A stretch of 64,000 nt of DNA from Aphrocallistes beatrix (GCA_963281255.1 OY725490.1:930001-994000), one strand, 5' to 3'; positions 1-12,192 are shown, counted from the stretch's first letter. Notes: generated by a model from the sequence alone, not told the origin. Program-made: numbers and translations.

Positions 1-1630
1 AATGTGGTTGATTTTAAAACAATACAAATAAGTAGTATGTTTATGTACAAAAGTAATGTGGTTGGTTTAAATTAAATTCTCTACAGGGTTATCCTCAAAC
101 CATTTCGAAGTAAATCGATGTAGAATTCATGAAAACGATCAGTATGCAATGTCCGAAGCTATATACCAGCATAATCGAACCATTTTTAGGAAATCAAATT
201 TGACTGATCTAACCAATCCCTAGTCCAAGTCCACTGATCAGCACCATTGCCTTAGTGTATAGAATGCTATGGCTTAATTTAACTTTAAATTCGAATTCTC
301 CATATTCGAATTACTCACTTTTTAATCTTTCAACTTGTTTACACTCTCACAAAGAAATATTTTCAAACTGTGCCACCTCATACCACCAGTGCCATCATAT
401 ACAATGGTGATCACTTGCGACATGTGGCATAGGAAAACAAATGCTGAAAATACTTAATCTAGTAATTAAGTTGAAAACTTATAAAGTGGGTAATTTGAAT
501 GTGGAGAATTCGAATTTGATTAAGGTATCTCTTACCAATTAAATACCTTGACTCGTTAAATAAATCAGTATTATAACTATTTGTATGGGGAATTATGGAG
601 TGTACGAATACTTTTGTCCAGGCAGTGTATTTTAAATTCGTTTATTGTATTCGTTAGAGGATTATCTTTCTACTGGCAATTTGATTTGCTGTGATAATAT
701 AATTATTGTGGTTAGCAAACACTATTTATACACCCGATTTACGGTCCTTGTATTTATGGGGAGTTTTAGCTTAATATTTGATTTATTTCAGTTCTGAGCA
801 AACTTAGATCAAAACTAATCTCTCCATTGAATTCTGCAAATCAAATAACATAGAGATTGACTTCTTTGAACTCTTCTAATTTTAAGCTGGGGGAATATTG
901 TGTTTTCTTTGCAATTCACTGTCCCAAAAAATTGGGAAAAATCCACCATAATTAGTATAACATCTTTTTATCACAAAACATTCAACTGAACACCTCACGT
1001 TTGCATCTTCTCCATGCCTTCTTGATTATTTCACATTTCAACGATATTATTCAACAATTTTGAGGAATTTTATCCATACAAATTGTTCACCAGTCTTTTT
1101 CAATGGCAAAATTAAAATCTTTTACAAGAATCGTAAACCGGGTCTATAATCGTGTGCGCTAACCACAGTAATTATATTAATAACACAGCAACCAACATAC
1201 CAGTCGAAGCATAATCCTGCAACGAATTCATTAAACGAATTGAAAATACTTTGTCTTTGTTACCTTTTAACGTATAAAGTTGGGCCTAGAAAATATTGAA
1301 CGTCCTAAGTATTCCAGTGCATCAACATACTCTCCTCATCTTTCAACAAACTTAATGGATCTCATCATGGCTCTATCGATCAACATTTTTGTATTTAGTC
1401 AGTTTAAATGATTTCCAAATCAAAACAAACATTTGATATCATTCAGCAGCAAAAAGCAATATTTATATGTGATACCAATATTCACTGGTTTAAATAGAAA
1501 ATCATAACTAAGAGCAAAACAGAATAAACTAACAGAACAAAGAAGTAACTGAAGAAATTGTAGTACATTCTATGGACACAGAGACTCATCTCACTTTTAA
1601 TTCACTCTCCCTTTCAGATAATAACAATCT
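1..1630. other. Intergenic stretch with two inverted-repeat structures
   Basis: I see no gene here. Two structures stand out. A small foldback lies at about 288-521, where TTCGAATTCTCC near 288 is matched in inverse by GGAGAATTCGAA near 500-514, with further pairing inward (ACTCACTTT against AAAGTGGGT). A second inverted pair links about 620-770 with about 1120-1255; both arms share the stretch around AATTATTGTGGTTAGC and the stretch around ATTCGTTTA. Both look like terminal-inverted-repeat transposon remnants. The rest is AT-rich sequence without recognisable features. Confidence 0.5.
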
Positions 1631-1636
1631 TATATA

Positions 1637-2775
1637 TTATAATCCCTGCCTCTTAAACTTTTGGTTATTGATCAGGCGCACTCTGAGTGAAGGATTAAGT
1701 CTGAACCGCACACATAACTTCCTTCGGAGATACGTTACAAGGTACATCAAGCTAATTAGGAGGAACTGGGAGCACACGATCAACAGAGCAAGGGTTTCAA
1801 AAGAGAAAGCAATATACACATAGATCTTGTGGAAAATTAACATCGTATCTAGCTGTCTGTCCGATACGAGGAGAGGTTGATAGTATGGAGTACCATAGAG
1901 ATAGTTAAAGAGACATGGACCATAGTGTAGCACCACTAAGGAGAGAGTACTATAGCTAGCGAGAATCTTGACAAAAATAAACATCAAATTTCCCAGACCC
2001 AAAGAGAACATTACCACTGCAAATTTGATGCGATTTTCTATTGAAGCTTTGACCAATTTAGGTCTTCGAATTCTGAACTCGTTAGTGCGCCATTTCAGTG
2101 TCTGATAGAACTTGCGAGTGTATTTACACCATATAAGGAAGTAGACCAACTCAATCAAAGGATCTACAAACGTCTCAAATAGAATGAGTTGAGGAACTGT
2201 CCCAGCTATGACAGATGGCAGAGACAATAGCGATGTAAATAAGAGGAAACGACGAATGAAGCGAAAAGGATTCAATGAAATAGAATGGAATTCAATGTGC
2301 AAGTAATGCATGAGACAGATGAGAAGTCCCAAGTTAAAAATTAATCCAACATGCATCAATGCGGATAAAGAGGCTTTATTGGACTGTTAATTATGAGGTC
2401 AAGATCGTAGATGCCAGAAGATATCAACTCTTTTGAACAGTTGAGTAGCATAGGTCTGTTCAATATGTCAGTGTACTTGTGCTCTGACGGTATCCAGGAA
2501 GCCACTGTATATAACTGTATGTCGATACACTCATTGATGGTGATTAGGAGTAGAAACACGAATTTCACCACATTACTCTTAGAAACACTAGCGTTTCTGG
2601 AATCTCCTTCACGTAGACATGTCCTGTACATCTTGAAATCAATCAGAATCCTGTTGACTAAAAACCATGTCCAGAAAAAAGTCAGCAGTATGAACACAAT
2701 GTCCATTGGAATAATAAGTGAGTGTTGAACCAAAATGACAGGTAACATGTTAAGATTTATGTTTGAATTGTCCAC
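1637..2775 (-). pseudogene. Seven-pass membrane protein, left tandem copy, frameshifted
   Basis: Two overlapping frames together encode a relative of the intact protein at 4852-5970. The N-terminal 139 codons (2356-2775) hold the first two membrane segments. The C-terminal part (1637-2359) holds the rest, ending like the neighbour (NPSLR, then a basic tail). The frames diverge near 2370-2385, just after the shared NSPIK/DSPFK motif, and alignment with the neighbour fits loss of a single base. Shared landmarks include LMHxLHI, NPFRFIRRFLL, YGPCLxNYLYG and PYYQP. I do not recognise the family; it may be a sponge-specific 7TM receptor or transporter. The frameshift could be real decay or an assembly error, since the flanking frames are well conserved. 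Confidence 0.7.
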
Positions 2776-3465
2776 ATTCTTCTTTATATATACTATCTGT
2801 TATATTGCTCCAGATTTGGCACAAATTTTGCAAGTTGTTGTGGGATGCTTGCTAAGATTTTATGTAAATCTGAAGCTATCAACTACAAACGCAATATTAC
2901 ATAATACTTGGGCCAAGTCTTATCTGACTTGATTGTGATCATACTCTACTTAAAACTGCTTAGTCATATTGTATATTTATGGACTACTCCACTAAACAAT
3001 ATATTCACAAATCATTGGCACATCACCAATTGGAAGTCAGCATGTTAACAGAAATGAAGTCAATTCAATGCAGAATAAATTAAAGTCGTAATGTTCGAAA
3101 GTATTATAGATTAAGAAAGAACCTACTGATGTTGGAAGTTCGAACACTAGATTTTGCACACTCACGCTCCTAGGAATTTGCCTATAGGTATAAACTTGCA
3201 CAAAGTTTTTTCGTTCAGTGCAGGTTTTGTCATTTTCATACCTTCTCACACATACCAGGGTATTGAGTTTTATTGATCAATCATATTTTAATTAGTTATT
3301 ACTACAACCAAGTTTGAATAAGTTGAATATTAAAACGATAGAATTTCATTTCATTGCGATTATCTCAATTGATTAATAAATGCGTGGTAAAAGAATTTGG
3401 TATGTGGGCATTAGAAGTTGGATTTGACAAACAAGTTTAAGTATCTAATAGAAACTTTCACATCT

Positions 3466-3614
3466 GGGCATGCTTAATTTCCGGGACGGGACGAGTCAAG
3501 ATGCCTAATCTCCGGGACGGGACAGAAAAGGTACCTAATTTCCGGAACGGAACGGGTTAAGATACCTAATTTCCGGGATGGGATGCCGTCCCGTCCCGGA
3601 AATTATGCATGCCC
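3466..3614. repeat. GGGCATGC foldback transposon (MITE), copy 1
   Basis: Begins GGGCATGC and ends GCATGCCC, with internal repeats of (C)CTAATTTCCGGGACGGGAC in both orientations. It belongs to the same family as elements at 49114, 50004 and 57347. Unlike those three, I see no matching 8-bp target duplication around this copy, so it may be older or rearranged. Confidence 0.7.
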
Positions 3615-4106
3615 TAATTATCCGAATGTTGCTTGGTAGTGATACGAAATGACAATTGATTGTGCAGGGGTTAGTATAATTGAGGTTTCCTGATCAAACT
3701 ATCATAGGCATGGAGTAAAGAACTATCAGCTCTAGAGATATTGACATCATCACATCGCAAGCTTTATTTTAATATAGAACCGTAGAATGCCCAGCGGGGC
3801 TACAGTGTCGACCGATATCGCGGATGTCTCCCAGTCACTTTCTATGGCACTGAAGCCATATAAATGCCACATATTACTCCCTAACATCAATACGTGGTAA
3901 AAGAATTCGGTATGTGGGTATTAAAAGTTGGATTTGGCAAACAAGTTTAAGTATTCAGTAGAAACTTTTACATCTCTGAAAACGATAATTTCAAATGCAA
4001 CCTCTAGTATGAGAGATGGTTTATGTCAGGATTGGTTTGTATCTCCCGTACATACGTAGGTCTGCTCTTTCCTTAAAATTTATTTAGATCTAATTGCACC
4101 AATCAA

Positions 4107-4272
4107 GGGATTATCTAAGAGCGCGAGATACTCCTTTAGGCATATGATTTTAAGCGGGAGGCGTTTAGGAGCGTCAATATTTAGAATTACTCAATTTCCC
4201 TTATATTATAAAGTTATTTATCGATTTAGGCGTATGAAAATGTATGGGTTTGAGACTAGGAGCATATATCTG
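4107..4272. repeat. Dispersed repeat, inverted relative at 34404-34563
   Basis: Shares, in opposite orientation, the modules GAGCGCGAGA, CCTTTAGGC, ATCGATTTAGGCG and GGTTTGAGA with 34404-34563. The order of modules is the same along about 160 bp, so this is a dispersed element and not coincidence. No coding potential is apparent, and the superfamily is unknown. Confidence 0.5.
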
Positions 4273-4851
4273 GACTGCTGTTTAATACCTGATTTTGCCC
4301 ATATATTCCTTAGATGGTGGAGATTTAGAAATAAATTAATCAATATCTCAATGATTACTATATCGTATTTAAATATGTTGATTTCAAATTTCTCATCTGG
4401 AAAGGTCTAAAATAGAGATTTCCAGATATACTTGTATTAAGATATTCACATTTCGTGTCCTACGAGTTATTTAATGAAGTTGCACTATCAGTCTTCACCA
4501 GCATTTTTTAAAATTTTCTGAACCTTCTTTTTAGCCAAATAATTACAGGAACAATTTATTAGGGTCTAGCAAGTAGCTAAGATATTCATTATTAGATGTG
4601 CAATCATGTAATCATTGGTCCAGTTAATTTAAATAAGGTTTTTAACAATAGACATTCTGAAATAACAACTAAATAAATGAAAAATTCACAGGATTAGAGT
4701 ATAATTACTGCAACAAACAAGTATCTAAATTACTAAGTAAGCAAACAAACAAATAGAACCAACAAATCTAACAAAAAAGCTAATACACATTTAAAAGTCA
4801 GATAATATCAGTTTCAGGAACTGATGGTACTCACTCTTATTCCCAGAATAA

Positions 4852-5970
4852 TTATAATAACAAACTACGTTGGTTTTTTAGCAAACGCTCCCTGAGTGAT
4901 GGATTAAGCTCAAAGCGTATGTACAGCTTCGATCTGAGATAATTTATGTAGCACATTACACTAGCAGTGAGGAACTGAGCTGACAGGATAACCCAGGCAG
5001 TAACTAAGAGAACAGTGACAACGTAGAACTTAATCCTGTATGCTGAAAATAGTTCTTCCCGCCTACTTTCAGGCATGAAGGGAGGTTGATAGTAGGGAAC
5101 TCCGTAGAGGTAGTTCAAGAGACAGGGACCATAGAACAGTGCCACTGAGACAATAAAGTAGTAGTTGATTACAAAATCTGCACAAATGAACAAGGAAGTC
5201 ACTAGTCCCATAGAGCACATCACCACTGCAAACTTGATCCGGCTTTGCACTGCGCTTTTGAATAATTTAGGATTTCGCACTCTGAACTCTCCAGTGCGCC
5301 ATTTCAGGGTCCGATAGAATGTAATAGTGTACCAACACCATATAAGGAAGTAGGTCAAGTCTATCAGAGGTTCTACGAGCTTGGTGAATAGCATGAGTTG
5401 AGGAACTGAGTCTGTAATGATGAATAGAATAGACAAGACCGATGTAAGTAAGAGGAAACGACGAATAAATCGGAAAGGATTCAATGGAATGGAATGGAAT
5501 GTGATGTGCAGGAAATGCATGAGAGAAGTTATGAATGCTAGAGAGAACAGCAGACTAGCCTGTGCTAATGCAACCAATACAGCTTTGAATGGACTGTCGA
5601 TAATGAGGTCAAAATCGAAGATACGTGAGTGTATTAGCCAATCGGAACAGTTTGATACCATTGGTCTGTTAGGTAGGTCCAAGTTCTGGGATGGTAATGC
5701 AGACCCCATTGCATATAATTGTATGTAAAGGCATTCACTGATGTCTATGAGCAGCAAGAACACGAATTTCACCACATCACACTTGTACATCTTAGCTAAC
5801 TCTAATTTTCCTTCGCTAGCATACATCCTATACTGTTTGACAGAAATTATTATTTTTTTAACAAAATAGATTGCCCAGATAACAGACAATATTACAAATA
5901 CGATGTCCAATGGGATAGCAAAGGCTCTTTGAATCTTAATGAACATATACACTGTGTCGAAATACCCCAT
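4852..5970 (-). CDS. Seven-pass membrane protein, intact copy (372 aa)
   Basis: Uninterrupted 372-codon frame without visible introns. Hydrophobic segments lie at about residues 16-38, 66-89, 128-156, 171-194, 197-218, 243-288 (long, perhaps two) and 312-340, giving about seven or eight membrane passes. Short basic loops separate them, and the C-tail is charged (NPSLRERLLKNQR). Distinctive motifs are LMHFLHITFHS, NPFRFIRRFLL, FYRTLKWRTGEFRVRNPKL and YGPCLLNYLYGVPYYQP. A tandem paralogue lies 2 kb away on the same strand with a frameshift. No DRY or NPxxY motif of class A GPCRs is evident, so I do not assign a receptor class. It is likely a plasma-membrane protein; ligand and function are unknown. 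The ATG at 5970 precedes the first hydrophobic segment closely. Confidence 0.75.
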   Translation of the reverse strand: MGYFDTVYMFIKIQRAFAIPLDIVFVILSVIWAIYFVKKIIISVKQYRMYASEGKLELAKMYKCDVVKFVFLLLIDISECLYIQLYAMGSALPSQNLDLPNRPMVSNCSDWLIHSRIFDFDLIIDSPFKAVLVALAQASLLFSLAFITSLMHFLHITFHSIPLNPFRFIRRFLLLTSVLSILFIITDSVPQLMLFTKLVEPLIDLTYFLIWCWYTITFYRTLKWRTGEFRVRNPKLFKSAVQSRIKFAVVMCSMGLVTSLFICADFVINYYFIVSVALFYGPCLLNYLYGVPYYQPPFMPESRREELFSAYRIKFYVVTVLLVTAWVILSAQFLTASVMCYINYLRSKLYIRFELNPSLRERLLKNQRSLLL

Positions 5971-7258
5971 GTTGGTTTGTTATTGATATTAACCATCCTC
6001 ATTCCTTTTATACAAATCTATGTTAGCACATTTCAATGTTATAACTGCAAGATCAGGAATATTCCTATTAGGCACAAGGTTATCAAGAGTAAAGGGTTGG
6101 AAAATTATAACAAACTTTCATTTATTAGAATCATAATAATTCTGCTGAGAATGCTTGCGAAGATTTGAGGTAAATGAAAGTAATTACAAATGTAATACAA
6201 TCTAATACTGGACAACACAACTCTATCTCGTACAAGCTTGTAACTGCTGAATCATCTGATATAACAATGGAATAGTCCACAAGCAAGGAAATATGCATAT
6301 CTGCATCATAAGAAAGTCAGCAAGTTAACAGTCTGAGGTCAATCCAATTCAGAATAAATGCATTATGTAGGGAAACAATTAACTTGTGTAGGATGTTAAC
6401 ATTTATTGTACAAATCACAAAATATTATTACGTACTTTCAATATTTCTTCAATCTGATTGTGGTTTGTATCTCTATTAGTGGAAGCACTTAATTGCATAA
6501 CCATTATATGTATTATTTATGTATTACTGCATTATAATGCAACGGTAGAGAGTAAGTACTAGCTTGTTCTTCTTTCTATCAAACTACTGCAGTAGAGAAT
6601 ATTCAGGAATATTATCAAGCAGAGAATAGCTATTCTAAGAGAGCTTATAAAAGCAATTCCAATGAATGCTACAAAGAATGCAATGATAAGAAAAATGAAA
6701 CAATGTCACTCCTCTTAGCAAAAAAAGTTTGCGTAAAAATTATTTGAAATCGATTTATCGACTCTCCACTTCCAATCTTCGTTTCAATGCTGTGTTTTTA
6801 TCAAAATAAAATCGGATTTAAAAAATTGTAGTAGACATAGGTCACCAATGAACCACTAAATATTCTAAATTAATGAACACTTTCAAAAGTTCACGAAAAA
6901 GATTAGAGATTCTCAGAGTATAGTCAATATTGCTAAGATTGAATCGAAGGTTTAAATTTGATGATTTTTCGAGTGGTATCGATTTTAGCAGTAAGTCAGA
7001 CATATTTAGAGATGTTATCTCCCTCATAATTAACCAATGTGACTCCAAGCGACCGATGGGAGCCTCCGGTGGACACAAAGTGTCCGTCAGCCGCGCAGCG
7101 CAAGCAAGTGAAGCGCGCTTGTAGTCAATATTGCTAGATCGAATCGAAAGTTTATACTTAAAATGACAACATATATATATTAAGTTAAAAACAATGAATT
7201 TGAAATAATTCCATACAACAACACATCAGTTAATATTGTCACTGAACAAGCAAACTCA
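5971..7258. other. Spacer with one GC-rich dispersed repeat
   Basis: No gene is visible. About 6930-7125 is a partial copy of the dispersed repeat whose GC-rich end reads CAGCGCAAGCAAGTGAAGCG (see 33881-34371 for a full copy). The remainder is AT-rich. Confidence 0.5.
6930..7125 (+). repeat. Dispersed repeat, GC-rich 3' part
   Basis: Shares GATTTTTCG, TATCGATT, GAGATGTTATCTCCCT, TTAACCAATG and GTGTCCGxCAGCCGCG with 34200-34371 and, inverted, with 29371-29560. It lacks the first about 300 bp of the full-length copies, which is typical of end-anchored truncation. Confidence 0.65.
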
Positions 7259-10200
7259 TCACTTTGGCTTTGGACCTGATTTGGATTGGTTTACGAGTTG
7301 ATTCCTAGAAAGAGAATTCATCGGGGTGTAGTACGGGTATGTCTCTTCTCTTGTGCTAGGAGCTGGATCAGCTGATTCATTCCCAGATTGCAGTTTCATT
7401 TTAGTGTAATAAGGATCTTCTTGGCTTAAAGATGACTCAGCTACTCTATCTGATCGGTTTGTCACTTGGGTGTAATATGGATCTTCCTGTGTCGTGGTGA
7501 GAGAAGATTTTGCGAGTTGATTGGCTGGCTGGGCTGCCATGTGAGTGTAGTATGGATCTTGCGACGTTTGAGTGGTAGTCTTGCTCGATACAGAATTGAC
7601 AAATACATAGTCATACTTCTGTTCTGACCTAATTTAAATTGAGTTATTATCTACCCTCGCTGAGAAACGAAAGTCTATCCTGGCCTGCAGTACATACTTC
7701 CTCAATGAGGGCTAGTACCCCTTTAAAAATTATACTTTCTTAGTCTCCTCTGAGATTTAAGTCTGGATCCAAACCTGCTTAGCCTCGAATAATCGCCAAC
7801 CCCAAAGGGTGTAAGGATTTTCTGCTACCCTTTGAGAAAAGTTTTGCTGTAAATTCTTCCCTCCTACCATTTATCGTTCATCGTTTGATTATATTTATTG
7901 AAAAGTCTCTTATAACTGAAAAAGATTAATTTTTCATCTAGGCTAAAAAATTGATAGTCGCCCCGACTACATTCGCGGATAGAAGATCTATCAAGTTTAT
8001 GCGCTGATAGAAACCTTTATATATCTGAAAGATAAAGTTCATATATTTTCAAAAAGTTTTTAACGGTAATATATACTAGGATTAATTCATTAGAATCTAG
8101 GAAGTAACTTTATTTAATCCACCACCAAAATAATAAATAATAATACTTACATTTCAATATTATCCCTATCTGGTAGTTTCTGGTCCTTTGTGTGAGTTTC
8201 TAAATCCATAATAATATAAACATAAATATCGCCAGAATACTATCATTCCCATTATGGTACAAACCTGTTCTCTTTCTCTTCAAAATGCAGCAACAGAGAA
8301 TAATCAAAACAGTTATGATGGAAAGTATAACTAATAAGACAATTGCGCCTCCAATAGCTCCTCCAATGATAGCTACAGAGAAAACAAAGCTGATCAATCC
8401 AATATGAAGTCTCCCAATCATCTAGTGTATGGATACAGTTCCAAGTAATTCTTGTCTCCCAAACCTATGGAAGGGGCTTGCAACAGATGGGCCCCCTCTC
8501 ATACATGCCAACCGTTCCGTTTTTGGCGGGACGTCCCGATTAATAGTACTTTTCTATTGTGTTCCGTTAAGTCCCGTTACGCAAAATACAATGCCGCGTC
8601 CAGCTTTTATCGTGGCTCAAGTTGACATGTATGCCCTCTTTTGGGGCTAGTGAATCATTTGATATCACCAGGCAACGCAAGGTGACTCTACGGACACAAA
8701 GTGTTCGCAAATCTGTGGCAGGGGCGTCGGAAGCAAATTTAAAGTGGGGGGCCGATTCCTAAATTCAAACAAGTTTTAATAAATAATGTTATGATCTTAG
8801 GAAAATAAATAATTGAATAAATCGTTAAATTAAGATCATTCATTACAAATTTTCCAAATATGGATTGACGATGATCTGAGCCTCCAACAAATTCATTCGC
8901 CACTTCAATCAAGCTCAGTTCTATCTTTTAAACTAACGAATTGGGAAGTTATATGAGGATTGAAATTACAAATATATGGATTCTGAATCCTCAGTTGAAT
9001 GTGATGAGTCCAGTAAATTATACAGAAAAGTGTGAATCTAAACACACTGTTCAAAACAAATTGGAAACTAATTAATTGAACGCAGAGTGGTTCTACAACA
9101 GTTTCAGTATGAAAATGTTTTCGACATAGTTGTAATTTATTACACTATTTTGATAGTCCCAAAATAAATGAACAAATAAAAACCAAAAAAAGTGGTGGGG
9201 CCAGAGCCCCTCAAAACCCCCCTGATCTGTGGTACGTTACTCTAGAAGTGTGCTTGTATAAATATAGAACATACCTATAGGTAGTCCTACAGGTGTAGAC
9301 TCTGATATAGCAGTTGTAGTAGCAGTTGTTGTAGCATTTGTACCTGATGAGGTAAATTTCAAATATTTTAAAATCTGATAAATATATTAGAGTGCTTGGT
9401 ATCATACTTCGGAAAAATGGACATTCCATTGCTGCTCCACTGAAAGGTTGGCCACACTGTTGTACTATCATCAAGTTAGCTGTAATGTTAGTCTCTACTC
9501 CATCTAGCTGAGTGAAGTTGTGAGCAGTAATATTTGTTTTGTAACTGAGTTGAGAAGATGGTAGAGTGAATGTAACATTTTCTCTACTTTCAGAGTAGCG
9601 GAGTTGGAGATAATACATAATGTCTAATCCTGATACTCCTGATGGCTGTGTGAGAGTGGTTAATCTCTATAGGAAATATTGCTATATACTCAAAATAGTC
9701 GGTTTATTATAAATGTGGAAGTACCAATTAACTAACTAAACTGAAATCATTTGAAGAATGCCGACAATTTTAAAGGAATATTTTTAAAATTTATGGTGCA
9801 AATCAAGCAATTCTTTCAGAATTGTGCAATAAATTCGCATAAAAAGTATTCAATGGTGATTTGTAAATATCGTCGCACTTCCGCAGTGTTAATATACGAG
9901 TACATACAATAATAATACATGTACGTATATTGCGTATTAATATATATTGTTTAGTATTAAATTCATAAGATCAAACTAACCCAATGAACTGTCAGTTCGC
10001 CATTGATATGGTCAAACACCCAACAAGAACTCATCGTTAGCATGTAGCCTAGACAATTCTAACTGTGATATCAGGAATGTCAGTAGAAAGTCACTAGCAC
10101 AACTGCTATAGAACATAACATGAATTATAGGCGCCAAGTGTGGATACCTGGGGGGCGCCCCTCCCAGGTTTGGAGCCTGTGGGGGGCCGTGGTGCTGGGC

Positions 10201-12192
10201 AATGGAACAGTGGAGGAAGCTGTGGTATGGAAGGACTCCACACAAACTTATAGGTTACAACTAAACCCCAAAATTATGTTAATTGAGTCTAAATAGACAT
10301 CCCAATTACATTTTTCTTCCACTATAGTCTGAGATTTTCTTTTCCTTAGGTAACAACAATAGCTGTATATCGATATTTGAGCATCTAAGATCTAAAAGAT
10401 TATCTGGGGATAAAGCCCCACAGACCCCCCTTACCGTCGCTCACTTCGCTCGCTCTTGGCCCCCCCAGGTTTTATTCTATTTTCCAAAATTTGGCGCCTA
10501 TGATATGCATGAAGCGTCATTTCCATGCATGCCAACTTGAGTCATGATAAAGCGGGACGCAGTGTTGAAATTTGGCGGATCATGGTGGGACGCAATAGAA
10601 AAGTATTTTACATAGAATCCCAAAAGTCGGGACATAATGGGAACATTTCAGATAAAAACGGGACAAAATTAGCACAATCCTTAAATTACCTGGGGTTATT
10701 TCTATTTATAGCAAAGACCCCACACTTCTAAGGTTTCCTCCCCAAATGATTCAATCGGAAATGCGTTAGCAAAATCTAGCGCCATTTTTAATAGAAAAGT
10801 GTAAAAAATCTACTTTCAGCCAAAAACAGGACGGTTGGCAAGCATGCATTTTATGTCCTCTCACAGTCATCCCACATCGAAGAATAAATGTGGTTGGCAT
10901 TGCCTTCATTGCCGTCACAGTTCCTACTCCAGTATATACAGCACACTACAGCAGATCTTAGACTCACCGACCGCAATACTATGAGAAGTTGTAGTAGAGT
11001 TGCCAGCACAACTCATTGCTCGTATTGTGTAGGTAGCGGGGGTGTTGATATTGAAAACAGTAGAGTGAGTGTAATTTGTAGAAGTTAGACTAGCTAACAA
11101 GGATCCATTGAAATACAGAAAATACCTATCTACAGTTCTGTTGCTAGGAGGAGTATTCCATGATAGAGATGTGTTAGCTGAGCAAGTAGCTGTGTTGAAG
11201 TTAGATACAGAGGTTTGTAGACTGGGAGCAGAAGGAGGAGCTAATGATACAACATATTATACATGTTTTCTCCTTCAATTGAATGATATGTTGAATTTAA
11301 GAGCTCATAATATTATGACATAGATGTGTAATTTATTTTTGATTAATGAAAATTGTTATTTCAACGAATTATTTGTTTACATATAAACATAATTATATTG
11401 AATACTAGTTCCTATCTACTGAAGTTTCAAGCGTGAAAATAAAATAGTGGAAAAACCAGGGGTAATGAAAATGGTATAGTGGGATAAGCCTACTGGAAAT
11501 TCTCTAATAGCAAATCTACCTATCACAAGTGAACATAGGACAGTATAGGATATATACAATGCGCCAAGAGACAATAAAGTATCACCACAGTAGAACCTCC
11601 ATACTCCCACATTCATTTACTTTCCCAACAGGTGTTGAATTATCCAGGTTCCACTGTCTGACTAATTCGATATAATGAAATGCTATCAACCTACCTGCCT
11701 GTCGTATTCTTAGAGTTTCATTCAACATCATCAAATTAGACAAACTCCCATTCACAGCATAAAGAACTGTGCACCCCAGACGAAGATTATTATCGGAGAT
11801 GTTGAATGGAACGAGAAAGAGAGATCCTGATATAAAGGTGGCATTCCCAATCGGTGCAAGAGCTCTCAATCGAGATAAGTCCACTCCATTAACTATACTA
11901 TTACTGTTAACTGTTGCTAGGGAAATGGGATTGTCTGATTCTCCGACTGTGAAATTTATAGTTGATCCTGTAAACACATCTCCTGGATTTGGTGGAGTTA
12001 GAGCACAGTTAACACGTGCATCTTCTCCCACACATGCAAATGCTGGGATCTGTACCACTGTACCTAGAAGACGGAAGATATCAATAACTCATTCAGAGAT
12101 ATGGCATGATATCTCTTACCTTGTATATGATTGATCTGATTGGTTAGAATCAGTAGAGAGAGAATAGATAAATGAAAGGACTGTAGAATCAT
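7259..12192 (-). CDS. IgFN-A: Ig/FN3 receptor with four YYTx(M/V) tail motifs
   Basis: Nine exons read by eye: 12120-12192, 11695-12063, 10968-11240, 9981-10048, 9408-9666, 9275-9343, 8265-8372, 8151-8199 and 7259-7628. All use GT/AG sites and phases agree, giving 545 residues. Order: signal peptide (MILQSFHLSILSLLI); Ig-like domain with cysteines in FACVGED, VNC and RLGC; FN3 (WNTPPSNRTVDRY); a short exon ending LTVHW; FN3-like domain; Thr-rich stalk; one membrane segment rich in Ile and Gly, followed by CCCILKRKR; and a cytosolic tail. The tail repeats DPYYTHM, DPYYTQV, DPYYTKM and YPYYTPM. Three of these fit YxxM, the known docking motif for PI3-kinase p85 SH2 domains. It is a single-pass type I surface receptor, last gene in a tandem cluster; ligand unknown. 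The exon model is solid in phase but untested by transcripts. Confidence 0.82.
8501..8637. repeat. CATxCxTGCCAAC inverted-repeat element (MITE)
   Basis: Starts CATACATGCCAACCG and ends in the inverse (GTTGACATGTATG), with GGGACGTCCCG internally. Related copies lie at 10519-10848 and 35026-35606. It sits in the intron just upstream of the IgFN-A transmembrane exon. Confidence 0.55.
8719..9224. mobile_element. Non-autonomous hAT-like element with 8-bp target duplication
   Basis: The element starts CAGGGGCGTCGG and ends CCCCCCTG. It is flanked by a perfect direct repeat ATCTGTGG at 8711-8718 and 9225-9232. Eight-base duplications and CAGGGG/CCCCTG-type ends are typical of the hAT superfamily. 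At 506 bp with no reading frame it must have been mobilised in trans. It lies in the IgFN-A intron between the stalk and transmembrane exons. Confidence 0.8.
10126..10506. repeat. Foldback element with TAGGCGCCAA ends
   Basis: Ends match in inverse: TATAGGCGCCAA at about 10126 and TTGGCGCCTAT at about 10491-10502. The interior is unusually GC-rich for this window (GGGGGGCGCCCC, later CCCCCCTTACCGTCGC). No coding frame was found, and no clear target duplication could be identified. It lies in the intron between the FN3 exon and the short linker exon of IgFN-A. Confidence 0.6.
10519..10848. repeat. CATxCxTGCCAAC inverted-repeat element, second copy
   Basis: Starts near CATGCATGCCAACTT and ends GGACGGTTGGCAAGCATGCA, the inverse of the start. 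Internal GCGGGACGCAG and GTCGGGACATAATGGGA resemble the copy at 35026-35606. It has no coding capacity and is intronic in IgFN-A. Confidence 0.6.

Larger units (their letters stand above)
2776..4851. other. Spacer between the two seven-pass genes
   Basis: No convincing exon is visible. It holds a GGGCATGC foldback element (about 3466-3614) and a dispersed repeat (about 4107-4272) described separately. The phrase GTGGTAAAAGAATT(C/T)GGTATGTGGG occurs at about 3385 and about 3895 with similar downstream sequence, which indicates a short direct duplication. Confidence 0.45.

Noticed and set aside
1572..1823. 83-codon plus-strand frame at the end of the left seven-pass gene
   Set aside because: It is antisense to the conserved C-terminal part of the minus-strand gene, which matches the intact paralogue.
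4144..4410. 88-codon plus-strand frame
   Set aside because: It overlaps a dispersed repeat shared with 34404-34563 and has no recognisable product.
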